A program made the translations under genes and the position numbers. This document shows positions 55,915-63,494 of a stretch of 64,000 bases of DNA, piece after piece; the first letter of the stretch is position 1, and each line of letters opens with the position of its first letter. The DNA is taken from positions 24,156-88,155 of the forward strand of contig JBNKKH010000035.1 in the NCBI GenBank assembly GCA_050291725.1, in the 5' to 3' direction. The notes below the pieces were generated by a model. That model was not told where the DNA came from. It saw only the letters and a list, made by a program, of their open reading frames with translations, and did no database searches. Origin of the DNA: JAAGZL01 sp050291725 (lineage in GTDB: Bacteria; Pseudomonadota; Gammaproteobacteria; Chromatiales; Chromatiaceae).

Positions 55915-55928
55915 GTGATTATTATCAA
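55915..55928. promoter_or_regulatory. FNR-like box next to the sigma-54 promoter
   Basis: GTGATTATTATCAA matches the FNR consensus TTGAT-N4-ATCAA with one mismatch (first base). It ends three bases before the -24 element, so a bound regulator would probably touch the promoter region and could repress, or co-activate with the enhancer-bound protein. Confidence 0.55.
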
Positions 55929-55931
55929 ATC

Positions 55932-55947
55932 TGGCACAGATGCTGCT
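55932..55947 (+). promoter_or_regulatory. Sigma-54 (-24/-12) promoter of the NifX-like/cyd operon
   Basis: TGGCACAGATGCTGCT matches TGGCACG-N4-TTGCT at all but two positions, with GG and GC spaced by the required 12 bases. Transcription would start near 55958, giving a leader of about 180 bases before the ATG at 56139. The leader contains a 9-bp inverted repeat GCTAAATAA/TTATTTAGC (55973-55981 and 56020-56028). Confidence 0.75.
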
Positions 55948-56138
55948 ATTTCGTTAAATAAGATAACTATGCGCTAAATAAAAATTGCGTCATATATGCG
56001 TTATTTCACTTAAAACAAGTTATTTAGCACAGGTTAGTGCGTGATATAACATGTTGTTTTATATGTGTTTTTAGGTATTCTGTAAAGCAAAACAGACTCG
56101 CCATAGAGCGAGCGAATAGTAATAAGGGATCTGTTTTT

Positions 56139-56507
56139 ATGAAGATTGCAGTAACAAGTCAAAACTACAGAACTGTGACTGGTCATGCAGGGAAAACCCG
56201 CCGCTTTCTTGTTTATGAAGCTACTCCAAATGGCGATCCAATTGAAACCGAACGTCTTGATTTAGACAAGGTTATGACCATGCATGAGTTCCGTAACAAC
56301 CAAGGCTCTCACCCTCTGGATCAGATGGATGTACTAGTTACCGGCAGTGCCGGATCAGGCTTCGTTCAGAAAATGTTTTCCAGAGGAGTTGCTGTTGTTG
56401 TAACTGGAGAAGAGGATCCAATCCAAGCGGTTAAAGATCTAATGCAAAACCAAATTAAGCCACCAGCTCCAGAATCATGTAATCACCATGGACATGGTCA
56501 CGACTAA
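56139..56507 (+). CDS. NifX/NifB-type (Nitro_FeMo-Co family) protein with His-rich tail
   Basis: From ATG 56139 it has 122 residues; the upstream in-frame extension to 56037 lacks a ribosome-binding site. The start MKIAVTSQNYRTVTGHAGKTRRFLVYEA and the VLVTGSAGSGFVQKMFSRGVAVVVTGEEDPIQAV core belong to the dinitrogenase iron-molybdenum cofactor family (single-domain members bind Fe-S clusters). The tail CNHHGHGHD could bind metal. No nitrogenase genes are nearby, and this member leads a cytochrome bd operon. A role in cluster or metal delivery or sensing is inferred. Confidence 0.85.
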   Translation: MKIAVTSQNYRTVTGHAGKTRRFLVYEATPNGDPIETERLDLDKVMTMHEFRNNQGSHPLDQMDVLVTGSAGSGFVQKMFSRGVAVVVTGEEDPIQAVKDLMQNQIKPPAPESCNHHGHGHD

Positions 56508-56535
56508 TATCCGTTTACGACAGAGGCGTAATTGA

Positions 56536-56742
56536 ATGTCAGTTCTAGCCAGTAAAGAGAAAACCCTATCCAAAGAGATAATTATTCTATTGGTGGTGAA
56601 GCTATGTGCTATCACTGCCATCTGGTATGCATTTTATCGGGAGCCGGTTATCCCATCGATGATCGACGGCATGAATCCAACCCATGTTTCGCAGGCCATA
56701 CTTCGTCAGCCTGGGGAGACGAAAACAGAGAGTGTTGAATAG
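56536..56742 (+). CDS. cydP: Cytochrome bd-associated small protein CydP-like
   Basis: This 68-residue protein has a short N-terminus (KEKTLSKEIIILLVVKLCAITAIWYAFYREPV) with a single membrane helix beginning after a basic-acidic pair, as in the CydP family found upstream of cydA in beta- and gammaproteobacteria. It lies 28 bases after the NifX-like gene and 69 bases before cydA. Identification is by pattern and position. Confidence 0.68.
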   Translation: MSVLASKEKTLSKEIIILLVVKLCAITAIWYAFYREPVIPSMIDGMNPTHVSQAILRQPGETKTESVE

Positions 56743-56811
56743 GCACTCAACGTAAAGCAGCAAACGATGTTTCTAATAACTCAATTAATATAACAGAAGA
56801 GAGAAATAAAG

Positions 56812-58413
56812 ATGATTACAGAAGAAGTTGTAGATCTGTCGCGGTTACAGTTCGCTGTAACCGCGTTTTATCACTTTTTATTTGTCCCACTAACACTGGG
56901 ACTTACCTTCATGCTGGCCATTATGGAAACCACCTACGTAATGACTGGCAAGGAGATCTATCGAGATATGGTGAAGTTCTGGGGCAAGTTGTTTGGTATC
57001 AACTTTGCTCTCGGCGTCACCACTGGTATCACCATGGAGTTTGAGTTTGGCACCAACTGGGCTTACTACTCTCACTACGTTGGTGATATCTTCGGAGCTC
57101 CCCTAGCAATTGAAGGTCTAATGGCCTTCTTCCTGGAATCAACCTTCATTGGTTTATTCTTTTTTGGCTGGGACAAGTTATCCAAACGTCAACATCTGAT
57201 GGTTACCTATTTGACTGCCATAGGTTCAAACCTCTCTGCAGTTTGGATTCTAATTGCCAACGGCTGGATGCAGAATCCAGTAGGCGCAGAATTCTCCTAT
57301 GTGACCATGCGTATGGAGATGACTAGCTTTGTAGATCTGATATTAAACCCTGCGGCCCAAGCCAAGTTTGTACATACTGTATCTGCCGGCTATGTAACCG
57401 CATCTGCCTTTGTACTGGGAATCAGCTCTTGGTATCTACTCAAAGGTAGAGATATGGAATTTGCTAAGCGCTCGTTCCGGATTGCAGCAGCTTTCGGCTT
57501 GGCATCTATACTTTCGGTAATCGTTCTAGGTGACGAATCAGGTTACGCAGTAACCGAACATCAAAAGACCAAACTTGCTGCCATGGAAGGGATGTGGGAG
57601 ACCGAAGAGGCACCAGCCGCATTTACCCTTTTTGGAATTCCCGATGATGAGGCTCGCACTAACCATGCTGAGATACAAATCCCCTACGTACTAGGATTGA
57701 TCGCAACTCGTTCAGTCAGCGAAGAGGTACCTGGAATCAATGACCTTGAAGCCATGGCAGAAAAGCGTATCCGCAATGGAGCTACTGCAGTAACAGCACT
57801 GGAAGCGCTACGCAAAAATGGCGACGACAAAGAGGCCTTCACGACATTTGAGTCAACCAAGCAAGATCTGGGATATGGCCTGTTGCTCAAGAAATACATT
57901 AAGGATGTAAGTCAGGCAACACCAGAAATGATCAAACAGGCAGCACATGATAGCTATCCACCTGTTGCACCAATGTTCTGGACCTTCCGCTCCATGGTGC
58001 TACTAGGCTTTCTACTCTTGAGCATGTTCGCTCTGGCCTTCTACCACTCAACAAAAGACAACTTCCAGGATAAGCGTTGGTTGCTGAGATGGGCGCTATT
58101 CTTCATTCCCATTCCCTGGATTTCCTGTGAGCTAGGTTGGTTTGTAGCAGAGTACGGCCGTCAACCCTGGAGCATATTTGGCATCCTACCAACAGGACTT
58201 TCCACCTCAACCCTGTCAGCCGGAAGCCTCTACTTCTCACTCGCAGGCTTTACCCTGTTCTACACCGGCCTACTCATAACCGAAATGTATCTAATGTTTA
58301 AGTATGCTCGCCTCGGCCCCAGCTCACTTGGCACCGGACGCTATCACAAAGAAGGCGGTGCAGTAGCAACTAGTGGTCTTGCATCACCAGTACAACCTGA
58401 GGAGGGTAGATAA
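56812..58413 (+). CDS. cydA: Cytochrome bd ubiquinol oxidase subunit I
   Basis: This 533-residue subunit has nine membrane helices. Axial His of haem b595 is at residue 21 (FYHFLFVPLTLG) and the b558 His in KFVHTVSAGY, with the partner Met in MFWTFRSMVLLGF. The GRQPW motif and a long Q-loop (about residues 245-400) place it in the E. coli-like L-type. High-affinity oxygen reduction without proton pumping; also tolerant of sulfide and NO. In the operon NifX-like-cydP-cydA-cydB-cydX. Confidence 0.97.
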   Translation: MITEEVVDLSRLQFAVTAFYHFLFVPLTLGLTFMLAIMETTYVMTGKEIYRDMVKFWGKLFGINFALGVTTGITMEFEFGTNWAYYSHYVGDIFGAPLAIEGLMAFFLESTFIGLFFFGWDKLSKRQHLMVTYLTAIGSNLSAVWILIANGWMQNPVGAEFSYVTMRMEMTSFVDLILNPAAQAKFVHTVSAGYVTASAFVLGISSWYLLKGRDMEFAKRSFRIAAAFGLASILSVIVLGDESGYAVTEHQKTKLAAMEGMWETEEAPAAFTLFGIPDDEARTNHAEIQIPYVLGLIATRSVSEEVPGINDLEAMAEKRIRNGATAVTALEALRKNGDDKEAFTTFESTKQDLGYGLLLKKYIKDVSQATPEMIKQAAHDSYPPVAPMFWTFRSMVLLGFLLLSMFALAFYHSTKDNFQDKRWLLRWALFFIPIPWISCELGWFVAEYGRQPWSIFGILPTGLSTSTLSAGSLYFSLAGFTLFYTGLLITEMYLMFKYARLGPSSLGTGRYHKEGGAVATSGLASPVQPEEGR

Positions 58414-59556
58414 ATGATAATCGATTATGAAATTCTCAAGATCATATGGTGGCTGCTAGTTGGTGTGCTGTTACTAGGCTTCGCCATCATGGATGGTCAC
58501 GATATGGGCATTGGTACCCTGCTCCCTTGGGTAGGAAAAAATGACACTGAACGCCGTGTTATCATCAACACCATTGGTCCCCACTGGGATGGTAATCAGG
58601 TGTGGTTTATCACAGGTGGCGGCGCAATTTTCGCCGCCTGGCCACTAGTTTACGCCACAGCCTTCTCCGGCTTCTATATTGCCATGTTGGCTGTGCTGTG
58701 GGCCCTGTTTTTTCGTCCAGTAGGATTCGACTATCGCAGTAAAATAGCAAATCCTACCTGGCGTAAAAGCTGGGACTGGGGGCTATTTATTGGTGGCGCA
58801 GTTCCATCCCTGATATTTGGTGTCGCATTCGGCAACCTGATTTTGGGTGTTCCTTTCTATTTTGAGGATAACCTGCGCCCGGTTTACACCGGCGGTTTCT
58901 TTGAGCTACTGAATCCGTTTTCCCTACTAGCAGGTGTGGTTAGCTTTTCTATGCTCACCTTCCATGGATCGCACTTTTTGATGATCCGTACCGAAGGGGT
59001 AATATACGAACGTGCACGTGCAGCATCCCAAATCTTCGGTGCTGTTATGCTGCTGGCATTCGCTGCCGCAGGTATCTGGCTGTTTGCAGGTATTCCAGGA
59101 TACCGTATCACCTCTGAAGTAGTCGCTGGCGCCCTGCCTAACCCACTGGATAAAACTGTAGAAATAGCAGTGGGAGCATGGTTTGACAACTACGCAAAGC
59201 AACCACTTACCATGTTGATACCGGTACTGGGATTTGTCGGTGGAATACTAGGCATGCTTTTCTCTAGACTGCGCTATCCAGTAGCAGCTTTCTGGAGCAG
59301 TGCCGTATCCCAGCTTGGAATTATCGGAACAGCTGGCGTATCCATGTTCCCATTTATTATGCCTTCCAGTTCCGACCCACGCAGCAGCCTTACAGTGTGG
59401 GATAGCGTCTCCAGCCACCTAACTCTGGAAGTTATGTTCTGGTCTGCTGTTATCTTCACCCCCATCGTCATCAGCTATACCGCTTGGTGCTACAAGATGA
59501 TGTCCGGCAAGATAACAACTGAATATGTGGAAGCTAATGATCATCAAGCTTACTAA
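58414..59556 (+). CDS. cydB: Cytochrome bd ubiquinol oxidase subunit II
   Basis: This 380-residue polytopic protein opens MIIDYEILKIIWWLLVGVLLLGFAIMDGHDMGIGTLLPW, with the conserved DGxDxG segment and GPHWDGNQVWFITGGGAIFAAWP. It starts directly after the cydA stop codon, the tightest possible coupling. No missing segment noted. Confidence 0.97.
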   Translation: MIIDYEILKIIWWLLVGVLLLGFAIMDGHDMGIGTLLPWVGKNDTERRVIINTIGPHWDGNQVWFITGGGAIFAAWPLVYATAFSGFYIAMLAVLWALFFRPVGFDYRSKIANPTWRKSWDWGLFIGGAVPSLIFGVAFGNLILGVPFYFEDNLRPVYTGGFFELLNPFSLLAGVVSFSMLTFHGSHFLMIRTEGVIYERARAASQIFGAVMLLAFAAAGIWLFAGIPGYRITSEVVAGALPNPLDKTVEIAVGAWFDNYAKQPLTMLIPVLGFVGGILGMLFSRLRYPVAAFWSSAVSQLGIIGTAGVSMFPFIMPSSSDPRSSLTVWDSVSSHLTLEVMFWSAVIFTPIVISYTAWCYKMMSGKITTEYVEANDHQAY

Positions 59557-59574
59557 TAATTTTAGGAGACAACT

Positions 59575-59688
59575 ATGTGGTATTTCACTTGGGTATTAGG
59601 TGTAACAATGGCGATATTTTTTGCGGTGCTCAATGCAATGTGGTTTGAAGCACAAGAGGAGCAACGCAAAGGAAACGATCTCCAGTAA
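59575..59688 (+). CDS. cydX: Cytochrome bd accessory subunit CydX
   Basis: A 37-residue single-helix peptide, MWYFTWVLGVTMAIFFAVLN, followed by AMWFEAQEEQRKGNDLQ. The MWYFxW start, the LG and the N-x-x-WxE/D segment are the CydX signature; it stabilises the oxidase haems. A GGAG ribosome-binding site is 8 bases upstream. It is 18 bases after cydB. Confidence 0.92.
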   Translation: MWYFTWVLGVTMAIFFAVLNAMWFEAQEEQRKGNDLQ

Positions 59689-59710
59689 GCTCAGGGTTCT
59701 GAGCGCTTGT

Positions 59711-59746
59711 CCGCTAAGCACAAGGATGTGCTATAGCGGCTTTTTT
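59711..59746 (+). terminator. Intrinsic terminator of the cyd operon
   Basis: CCGCT-x-AGCACA pairs with TGTGCT-xx-AGCGG around AGGA, followed by CTTTTTT. It is 22 bases past cydX. Confidence 0.92.
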
Positions 59747-59790
59747 AATATAAACTTCCTCAATGCTTTTATCACCTCAAAAAGTTTCTA

Positions 59791-60177
59791 ATGTACGCAT
59801 TTAGCACAGAACTAAATCTACCCATAGAGGATGCAATATCAAGACTGCACGAAGCTTTGTCCGAAGAAGGGCTCGGACTGGTTTCAGATATCAACATTCA
59901 AGGGATTATTAAGAACAGTCTTGAAGATGAGTTCCAGCCATATCGAATATTGGGGGTCTGCCCACCTGGATTAGCAAAGTCGCTCATAAGCGTAGATCCA
60001 GCTATTGGCACCTTACTGCCCTGCAATATTGTTGTACAGGAGTTACACGGTCGCACCCAGATCAGTTTTATGGACCCGGTTATAGTGCTAGGACTAGCTA
60101 ATAAAAACGTAATAAATGATATTGCTCGTCAGGTGAGGGATTCACTGGAAAGAGTATGGGCGAGACTGCGCATTTAG
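59791..60177 (+). CDS. DUF302-domain protein
   Basis: This 128-residue cytosolic protein begins YAFSTELNLPIEDAISRLHEALSEEGLGLVSDINIQGIIKN and has the conserved YRILGVCPPGLAKSLISVDPAIGTLLPCNIVVQEL block, DUF302 throughout. Its biochemical role is unknown; such proteins are often encoded near sulfur or respiratory genes. Two Cys (CPPG and LPCN) are conserved in the family and could be redox active. Confidence 0.9.
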   Translation: MYAFSTELNLPIEDAISRLHEALSEEGLGLVSDINIQGIIKNSLEDEFQPYRILGVCPPGLAKSLISVDPAIGTLLPCNIVVQELHGRTQISFMDPVIVLGLANKNVINDIARQVRDSLERVWARLRI

Positions 60178-60210
60178 ACTAATACGCCATCTTGTCTGGT
60201 AGCCTGTTAA

Positions 60211-60645
60211 CTAATCGGCTTTAGATGTTAAATCTGGAAATAGCTCAACAGATACTTCAGGATAGCGTTTTTTTAACTGTATAAAATAGCCTGGTCCGTC
60301 AAGACATTCAGGGTTATCCACTTCAGTACAGGGAATCTCTGCTACCTTCCACTGATGATTATTCATCTGTATAAGAGCCGAAATATCATCGTACCTATTC
60401 TTACCATCAGCTGATTGCGGCAATGCATGAACCCAAGCCCAACCATCCTTAACCTTTAGATGCTTAACAACAAACACAACATCGATCCCATGCATCCGCT
60501 TTACCTCTTGGCGCAGTGCATCGAGTATCCCCTTTCTGACAGGGTCACCAGGCGGCGGAGTAACGGCTGAATCTGATGCTTGCACAGCAAATGCGATGGC
60601 TACTGTTAATAGTACAACCGATAATAGTGACTTTATGCTGTTCAT
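60211..60645 (-). CDS. Exported hypothetical protein, 144 residues
   Basis: A signal peptide (residues 1-23, MNSIKSLLSVVLLTVAIAFAVQA) is followed by a small domain PVRKGILDALRQEVKRMHGIDVVFVVKHLKVKDGWAWVHALPQ. Two Cys (C102, C110 region) may form a disulfide. This SNTX/LysM-free fold resembles small periplasmic proteins of unknown function. It is 23 bases downstream of the Crp/Fnr regulator stop and probably cotranscribed. Confidence 0.75.
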   Translation of the reverse strand: MNSIKSLLSVVLLTVAIAFAVQASDSAVTPPPGDPVRKGILDALRQEVKRMHGIDVVFVVKHLKVKDGWAWVHALPQSADGKNRYDDISALIQMNNHQWKVAEIPCTEVDNPECLDGPGYFIQLKKRYPEVSVELFPDLTSKAD

Positions 60646-60668
60646 AATTGCATTCTTGTAGCAATCAA

Positions 60669-61397
60669 TTAAGAGGCAAATAGATTAGAACTCTGTGGCG
60701 CAGCTACGGTAGAGAGGCGTTCTGCATCAATTATAGATACCGCCCCTCGTCGTGTTGACACCAAACCTTGGGCACTAAAGCCCTGCATAAGCCGGGCAAT
60801 AACCTCACGGGTGGTACCAAGGTGTCCTGCCAAAGTCTGCTGCGTCATTGCCACTACCCCTTGGTCCGAGGCGTTATTCAACAGAAAGCTGGCCAGGCGC
60901 TGATCCAGATTGCAGGAGTGTATTTGCTCCAACTCATCCATCAGTCGAAATACCAGAGTAGAGAGCGCGCTAACAGTCATATCCTGCACCGCGCTCTCCC
61001 GCTCAAACAGACGCCGATAGAGCGGCCCAGGAATTACCACCACATCGGTATCACCAGAGGCCTCTACCCAGGCTGGATAGCGTAGATCATTAAACAGGCA
61101 GTTAAGGGCAAGAACACAGGTTTCACCTGGACGAATAAAATAGAGAGTTGCCTCAGTACCTTGTGGTGTATAAGTGTAGACTCGCAACTGGCCGCGCAAC
61201 ACCAAGTAAGCCCCGGATACCGACTGCCCTTTATGTATCACAGCCGTAGGTTGTTTAAACCCAACCTGCTGTATATCACGCTCAAGTAGACTAGAACCCT
61301 CTGAAGAGAGTTGAAGAAAATCCTGCACTGCCTGATAACTACTCAATTCACAAACCACCACTTTGCCTATCGATCTGATTTTAGTATCACACATCAT
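60669..61397 (-). CDS. Crp/Fnr-family transcriptional regulator
   Basis: From ATG 61397 it has 242 residues: a cyclic-nucleotide-binding fold (about 40-150, KGQSVSGAYLVLRGQLRVYTYTPQGTEATLYFIRPGETC) and a C-terminal winged helix with the recognition helix TTREVIARLMQGF. The FNR Cys cluster is absent, so it is not an oxygen-sensing 4Fe-4S FNR; other Cys (3, 15, and the ETCVLALNC pair) could be redox active. The upstream in-frame extension to 61433 runs into an inserted repeat element and is not used here. Confidence 0.88.
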   Translation of the reverse strand: MMCDTKIRSIGKVVVCELSSYQAVQDFLQLSSEGSSLLERDIQQVGFKQPTAVIHKGQSVSGAYLVLRGQLRVYTYTPQGTEATLYFIRPGETCVLALNCLFNDLRYPAWVEASGDTDVVVIPGPLYRRLFERESAVQDMTVSALSTLVFRLMDELEQIHSCNLDQRLASFLLNNASDQGVVAMTQQTLAGHLGTTREVIARLMQGFSAQGLVSTRRGAVSIIDAERLSTVAAPQSSNLFAS

Positions 61398-61420
61398 CAC
61401 ACTTAAGCAAAGTATCCAAA

Positions 61421-61538
61421 GAGGACTACTCATTGCTGTCCCACTTAACTTGATCGGTACAACTGCTATTCCTTCCGCCTCACCCCAACCCTCTCCCTGA
61501 GGGAGAGGGAGTTAAGTTGGACAGCAGTGAGGACTACT
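61421..61538. mobile_element. 98-bp MITE-like element with 10-bp target duplication
   Basis: The 10-bp sequence GAGGACTACT occurs at 61421-61430 and 61529-61538. Between them, 61431-61450 (CATTGCTGTCCCACTTAACT) and 61509-61528 are inverted copies with two mismatches. The interior holds CACCCCAACCCTCTCCC and its hairpin partner (a phrase common in proteobacterial dispersed repeats). The right duplication overlaps the peroxidase stop codon; the left lies just upstream of the Crp/Fnr gene. No transposase is encoded. Confidence 0.85.
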
Positions 61539-62883
61539 ACTTTTTCCTGCGAGCAACCAGTCTGTCACTACTTAGGGCATTGAGAAAGGCAACAATATCC
61601 TCCACCTCCTGTTCAGCTAGTTTGGGTTGATTCTGCTCTCTCATAGTAGACTCTTTATCTGACCACAATAAATGGTGTCCGGAACGACCCAACTGCCCTG
61701 CTGCCATTATTCTAACTACCTCTTCCAACTCCTTAACCGCTCCGTTGTGCAACCAGGGACCAGTGAGAGCCACGTTACGTAATGAAGGAACGCGCCATAC
61801 ACCACGATTTGTATCACTGGCCTTGTTGTAGTTAAGCAGTAAGTTGTAGCGCTGCTCCTCTGGAATTGGGTTCGAAGGAAAAATGCGCTGCGGCATGCTG
61901 CCATCAAAAATGCTGGCGGCGCTAAAATTTGGCCCATGATGACAGGTAATACAACCAACCGTCTGAAACAGAGCCATTCCACGCAACTGAGCTGGGCTTA
62001 GGGCATTGATATCTCCACGCACAAACCGATCATAGGGAGTATCAGATGTAATCAAACTACGTTCGTATGCTGCTATGGCTTGCGCAATATATTCGATGTT
62101 TATCTCTACACCCTGCCCGAATACTTCGGCAAACGCCTTTCTGTAGTGCTCCTGCTCGGCTACCTTTTTCTCAACCTCAACCAGTGACGGCATACCCATC
62201 TCTACAGGATTCACCAACGGACCTTTAGCCTGCTCCTCAAGCGAAGGTGCACGTCCATCCCAGAAAAACATAGTCTGAAAGGCAGTATTCCATACTGTTG
62301 GCGCATTACGATCCCCAGTCTGACTATCTATTCCCAACGAGGTAGATCTCCCATCCGCACCGGCATGTTTATACAGATCATGGCATGAGGCACAAGATAG
62401 GGTTCCATCTCGCGACAGACTCTTATCAAAGAAAAGCTGTTCTCCCAGAGCAACCTTCTGAGGAGTAGTTGGATTGTGTGCTGGTGACGGAGCCTGCTCT
62501 GGTAGCGCCTCCCACTTATAGCGCTCAACCGGTGCTGACGCACTAGTCCGAACTACCCTATTCGGTTCTGCTAGTTCTATCCAAACATATCTTGCAGGAC
62601 CAGGCTTAACCGGCTGTCCAGTTACTTGATGAACAGTCTCAGAAGTGGTTAAAAAAGGATTAATTGTGTACTGCGGAAACTCTGCAATGGTTATAATAAT
62701 CAACAGTTTTACCACAAACGCCAATATACCGGACCCCAGAGCCACAGCCAGCAGCTTATGTCTTTTTCCAGATAAACGTGTAGCAGGCCCCAGCTCCAGA
62801 TAGACCATAGATAATGTTACAACCGCACCGATCATTATCATGACCAAGCCAATCATAAAAATATCGAACAACATGAGATTCAT
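61537..62883 (-). CDS. Membrane-anchored di-haem cytochrome c peroxidase
   Basis: This 448-residue protein has two N-terminal membrane helices (about 5-28 and 43-66), with a basic loop (RLSGKRHK) between them that should be cytoplasmic. The remainder would be periplasmic: a linker, then haem sites CASCH at 164-168 and CITCH at 311-315, with FFWDGRAPSLEEQAKG and VPSLRNVALTGPWLHNG. Typical CCPs are soluble with a cleaved signal; the two-helix anchor is unusual. It is paralogous to the enzyme at 46454-47458. The stop codon lies in the target duplication of the inserted element. Confidence 0.92.
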   Translation of the reverse strand: MNLMLFDIFMIGLVMIMIGAVVTLSMVYLELGPATRLSGKRHKLLAVALGSGILAFVVKLLIIITIAEFPQYTINPFLTTSETVHQVTGQPVKPGPARYVWIELAEPNRVVRTSASAPVERYKWEALPEQAPSPAHNPTTPQKVALGEQLFFDKSLSRDGTLSCASCHDLYKHAGADGRSTSLGIDSQTGDRNAPTVWNTAFQTMFFWDGRAPSLEEQAKGPLVNPVEMGMPSLVEVEKKVAEQEHYRKAFAEVFGQGVEINIEYIAQAIAAYERSLITSDTPYDRFVRGDINALSPAQLRGMALFQTVGCITCHHGPNFSAASIFDGSMPQRIFPSNPIPEEQRYNLLLNYNKASDTNRGVWRVPSLRNVALTGPWLHNGAVKELEEVVRIMAAGQLGRSGHHLLWSDKESTMREQNQPKLAEQEVEDIVAFLNALSSDRLVARRKK

Positions 62884-62907
62884 AAGCCGCTCCTAAATAT
62901 CATTACC

Positions 62908-62931
62908 CTGCGGTAACTTCTGCTACCGCAG
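62908..62931. other. Hairpin between the DUF4242 and peroxidase genes
   Basis: CTGCGGTA (62908-62915) and TACCGCAG (62924-62931) form a perfect 8-bp stem with an 8-base loop. No T run follows on the minus strand, so it may tune expression of the peroxidase relative to the DUF4242 gene. Confidence 0.5.
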
Positions 62932-62943
62932 AGACAGTTGAAA

Positions 62944-63240
62944 TCAAGCGGCAGAACGCCGGAAAAAAGTATCACCCGGTGTGGCAGTGGTCACTTCGGT
63001 AATTTTGTCGAATGGCAGGCCGACCTTTTCATGAGCACGGCGTACCGCGTCAGCATCAGGAGCCATGGTGAAACAGAAGGCACGCCCCTCTTCAAATCCG
63101 ACGTGAACCCGAAGTGGCACAACATTCTCGGCATAACAGGCTTGTTCATATTGAGCATAAAACCCCTCGAACTGCTCAGGAGTTAAGCCCTCGGGAAAAG
63201 AGTTATTGGAAACATCATGGGTATCAATAAAAAATTTCAT
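62944..63240 (-). CDS. DUF4242-family small protein
   Basis: From ATG 63240 it has 98 residues: MKFFIDTHDVSNNSFPEGLTPEQFEGFYAQYEQACYAENVVPLRVHVGFEEGRAFCFTMAPDADAVRRAHEKVGLPFDKITEV. The ferredoxin-like dimer fold and His positions match DUF4242; one Streptomyces member binds nickel. Here it precedes a peroxidase and may sense or bind metal. The in-frame codons to 63249 lack a better start. Confidence 0.82.
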   Translation of the reverse strand: MKFFIDTHDVSNNSFPEGLTPEQFEGFYAQYEQACYAENVVPLRVHVGFEEGRAFCFTMAPDADAVRRAHEKVGLPFDKITEVTTATPGDTFFRRSAA

Positions 63241-63312
63241 AGACTGCATCGTAATCTCCTACCTTGTTGTTTAAGACAGGATGAAAGATTAAATAACCCC
63301 ACAACTTATATA

Positions 63313-63328
63313 TGTAACAAAGGTTACA
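63313..63328. promoter_or_regulatory. Perfect palindromic operator TGTAAC-N4-GTTACA
   Basis: TGTAACAAAGGTTACA is a 6-4-6 perfect dyad, the spacing used by Crp/Fnr-family dimers. It is about 73 bases upstream of the DUF4242 start codon, which heads the minus-strand set DUF4242, peroxidase, (element), Crp/Fnr. The regulator at 60669 is a plausible binder, but this is untested. Confidence 0.55.
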
Positions 63329-63383
63329 ATCACACTAATAAAACTATCCATAAACACAGTTTTGGGTGCATAAATTGCTCAAA

Positions 63384-63397
63384 TTGACATTTGTCAT
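63384..63397. promoter_or_regulatory. FNR-like box upstream of the octahaem cytochrome
   Basis: TTGACATTTGTCAT is an FNR/Crp-type dyad (TTGAC-N4-GTCAT; one asymmetry), 98 bases before the ATG at 63495. It differs from the neighbouring TGTAAC dyad, so two regulators probably read this divergent promoter region. Confidence 0.5.
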
Positions 63398-63494
63398 TCA
63401 TATTTCACTCTGCCTTGCCGAGAATCGCTTGTTTGGTCAAGAAATAGTATCTTGTCGCAATCAGCTACAGCCGGTCTTGTGGAGGGACGGCAGA

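Noticed and set aside
61398..61433. Longer N-terminus of the Crp/Fnr regulator
   Set aside because: It would start inside the inserted repeat element; an internal ATG at 61397 gives the normal family length.
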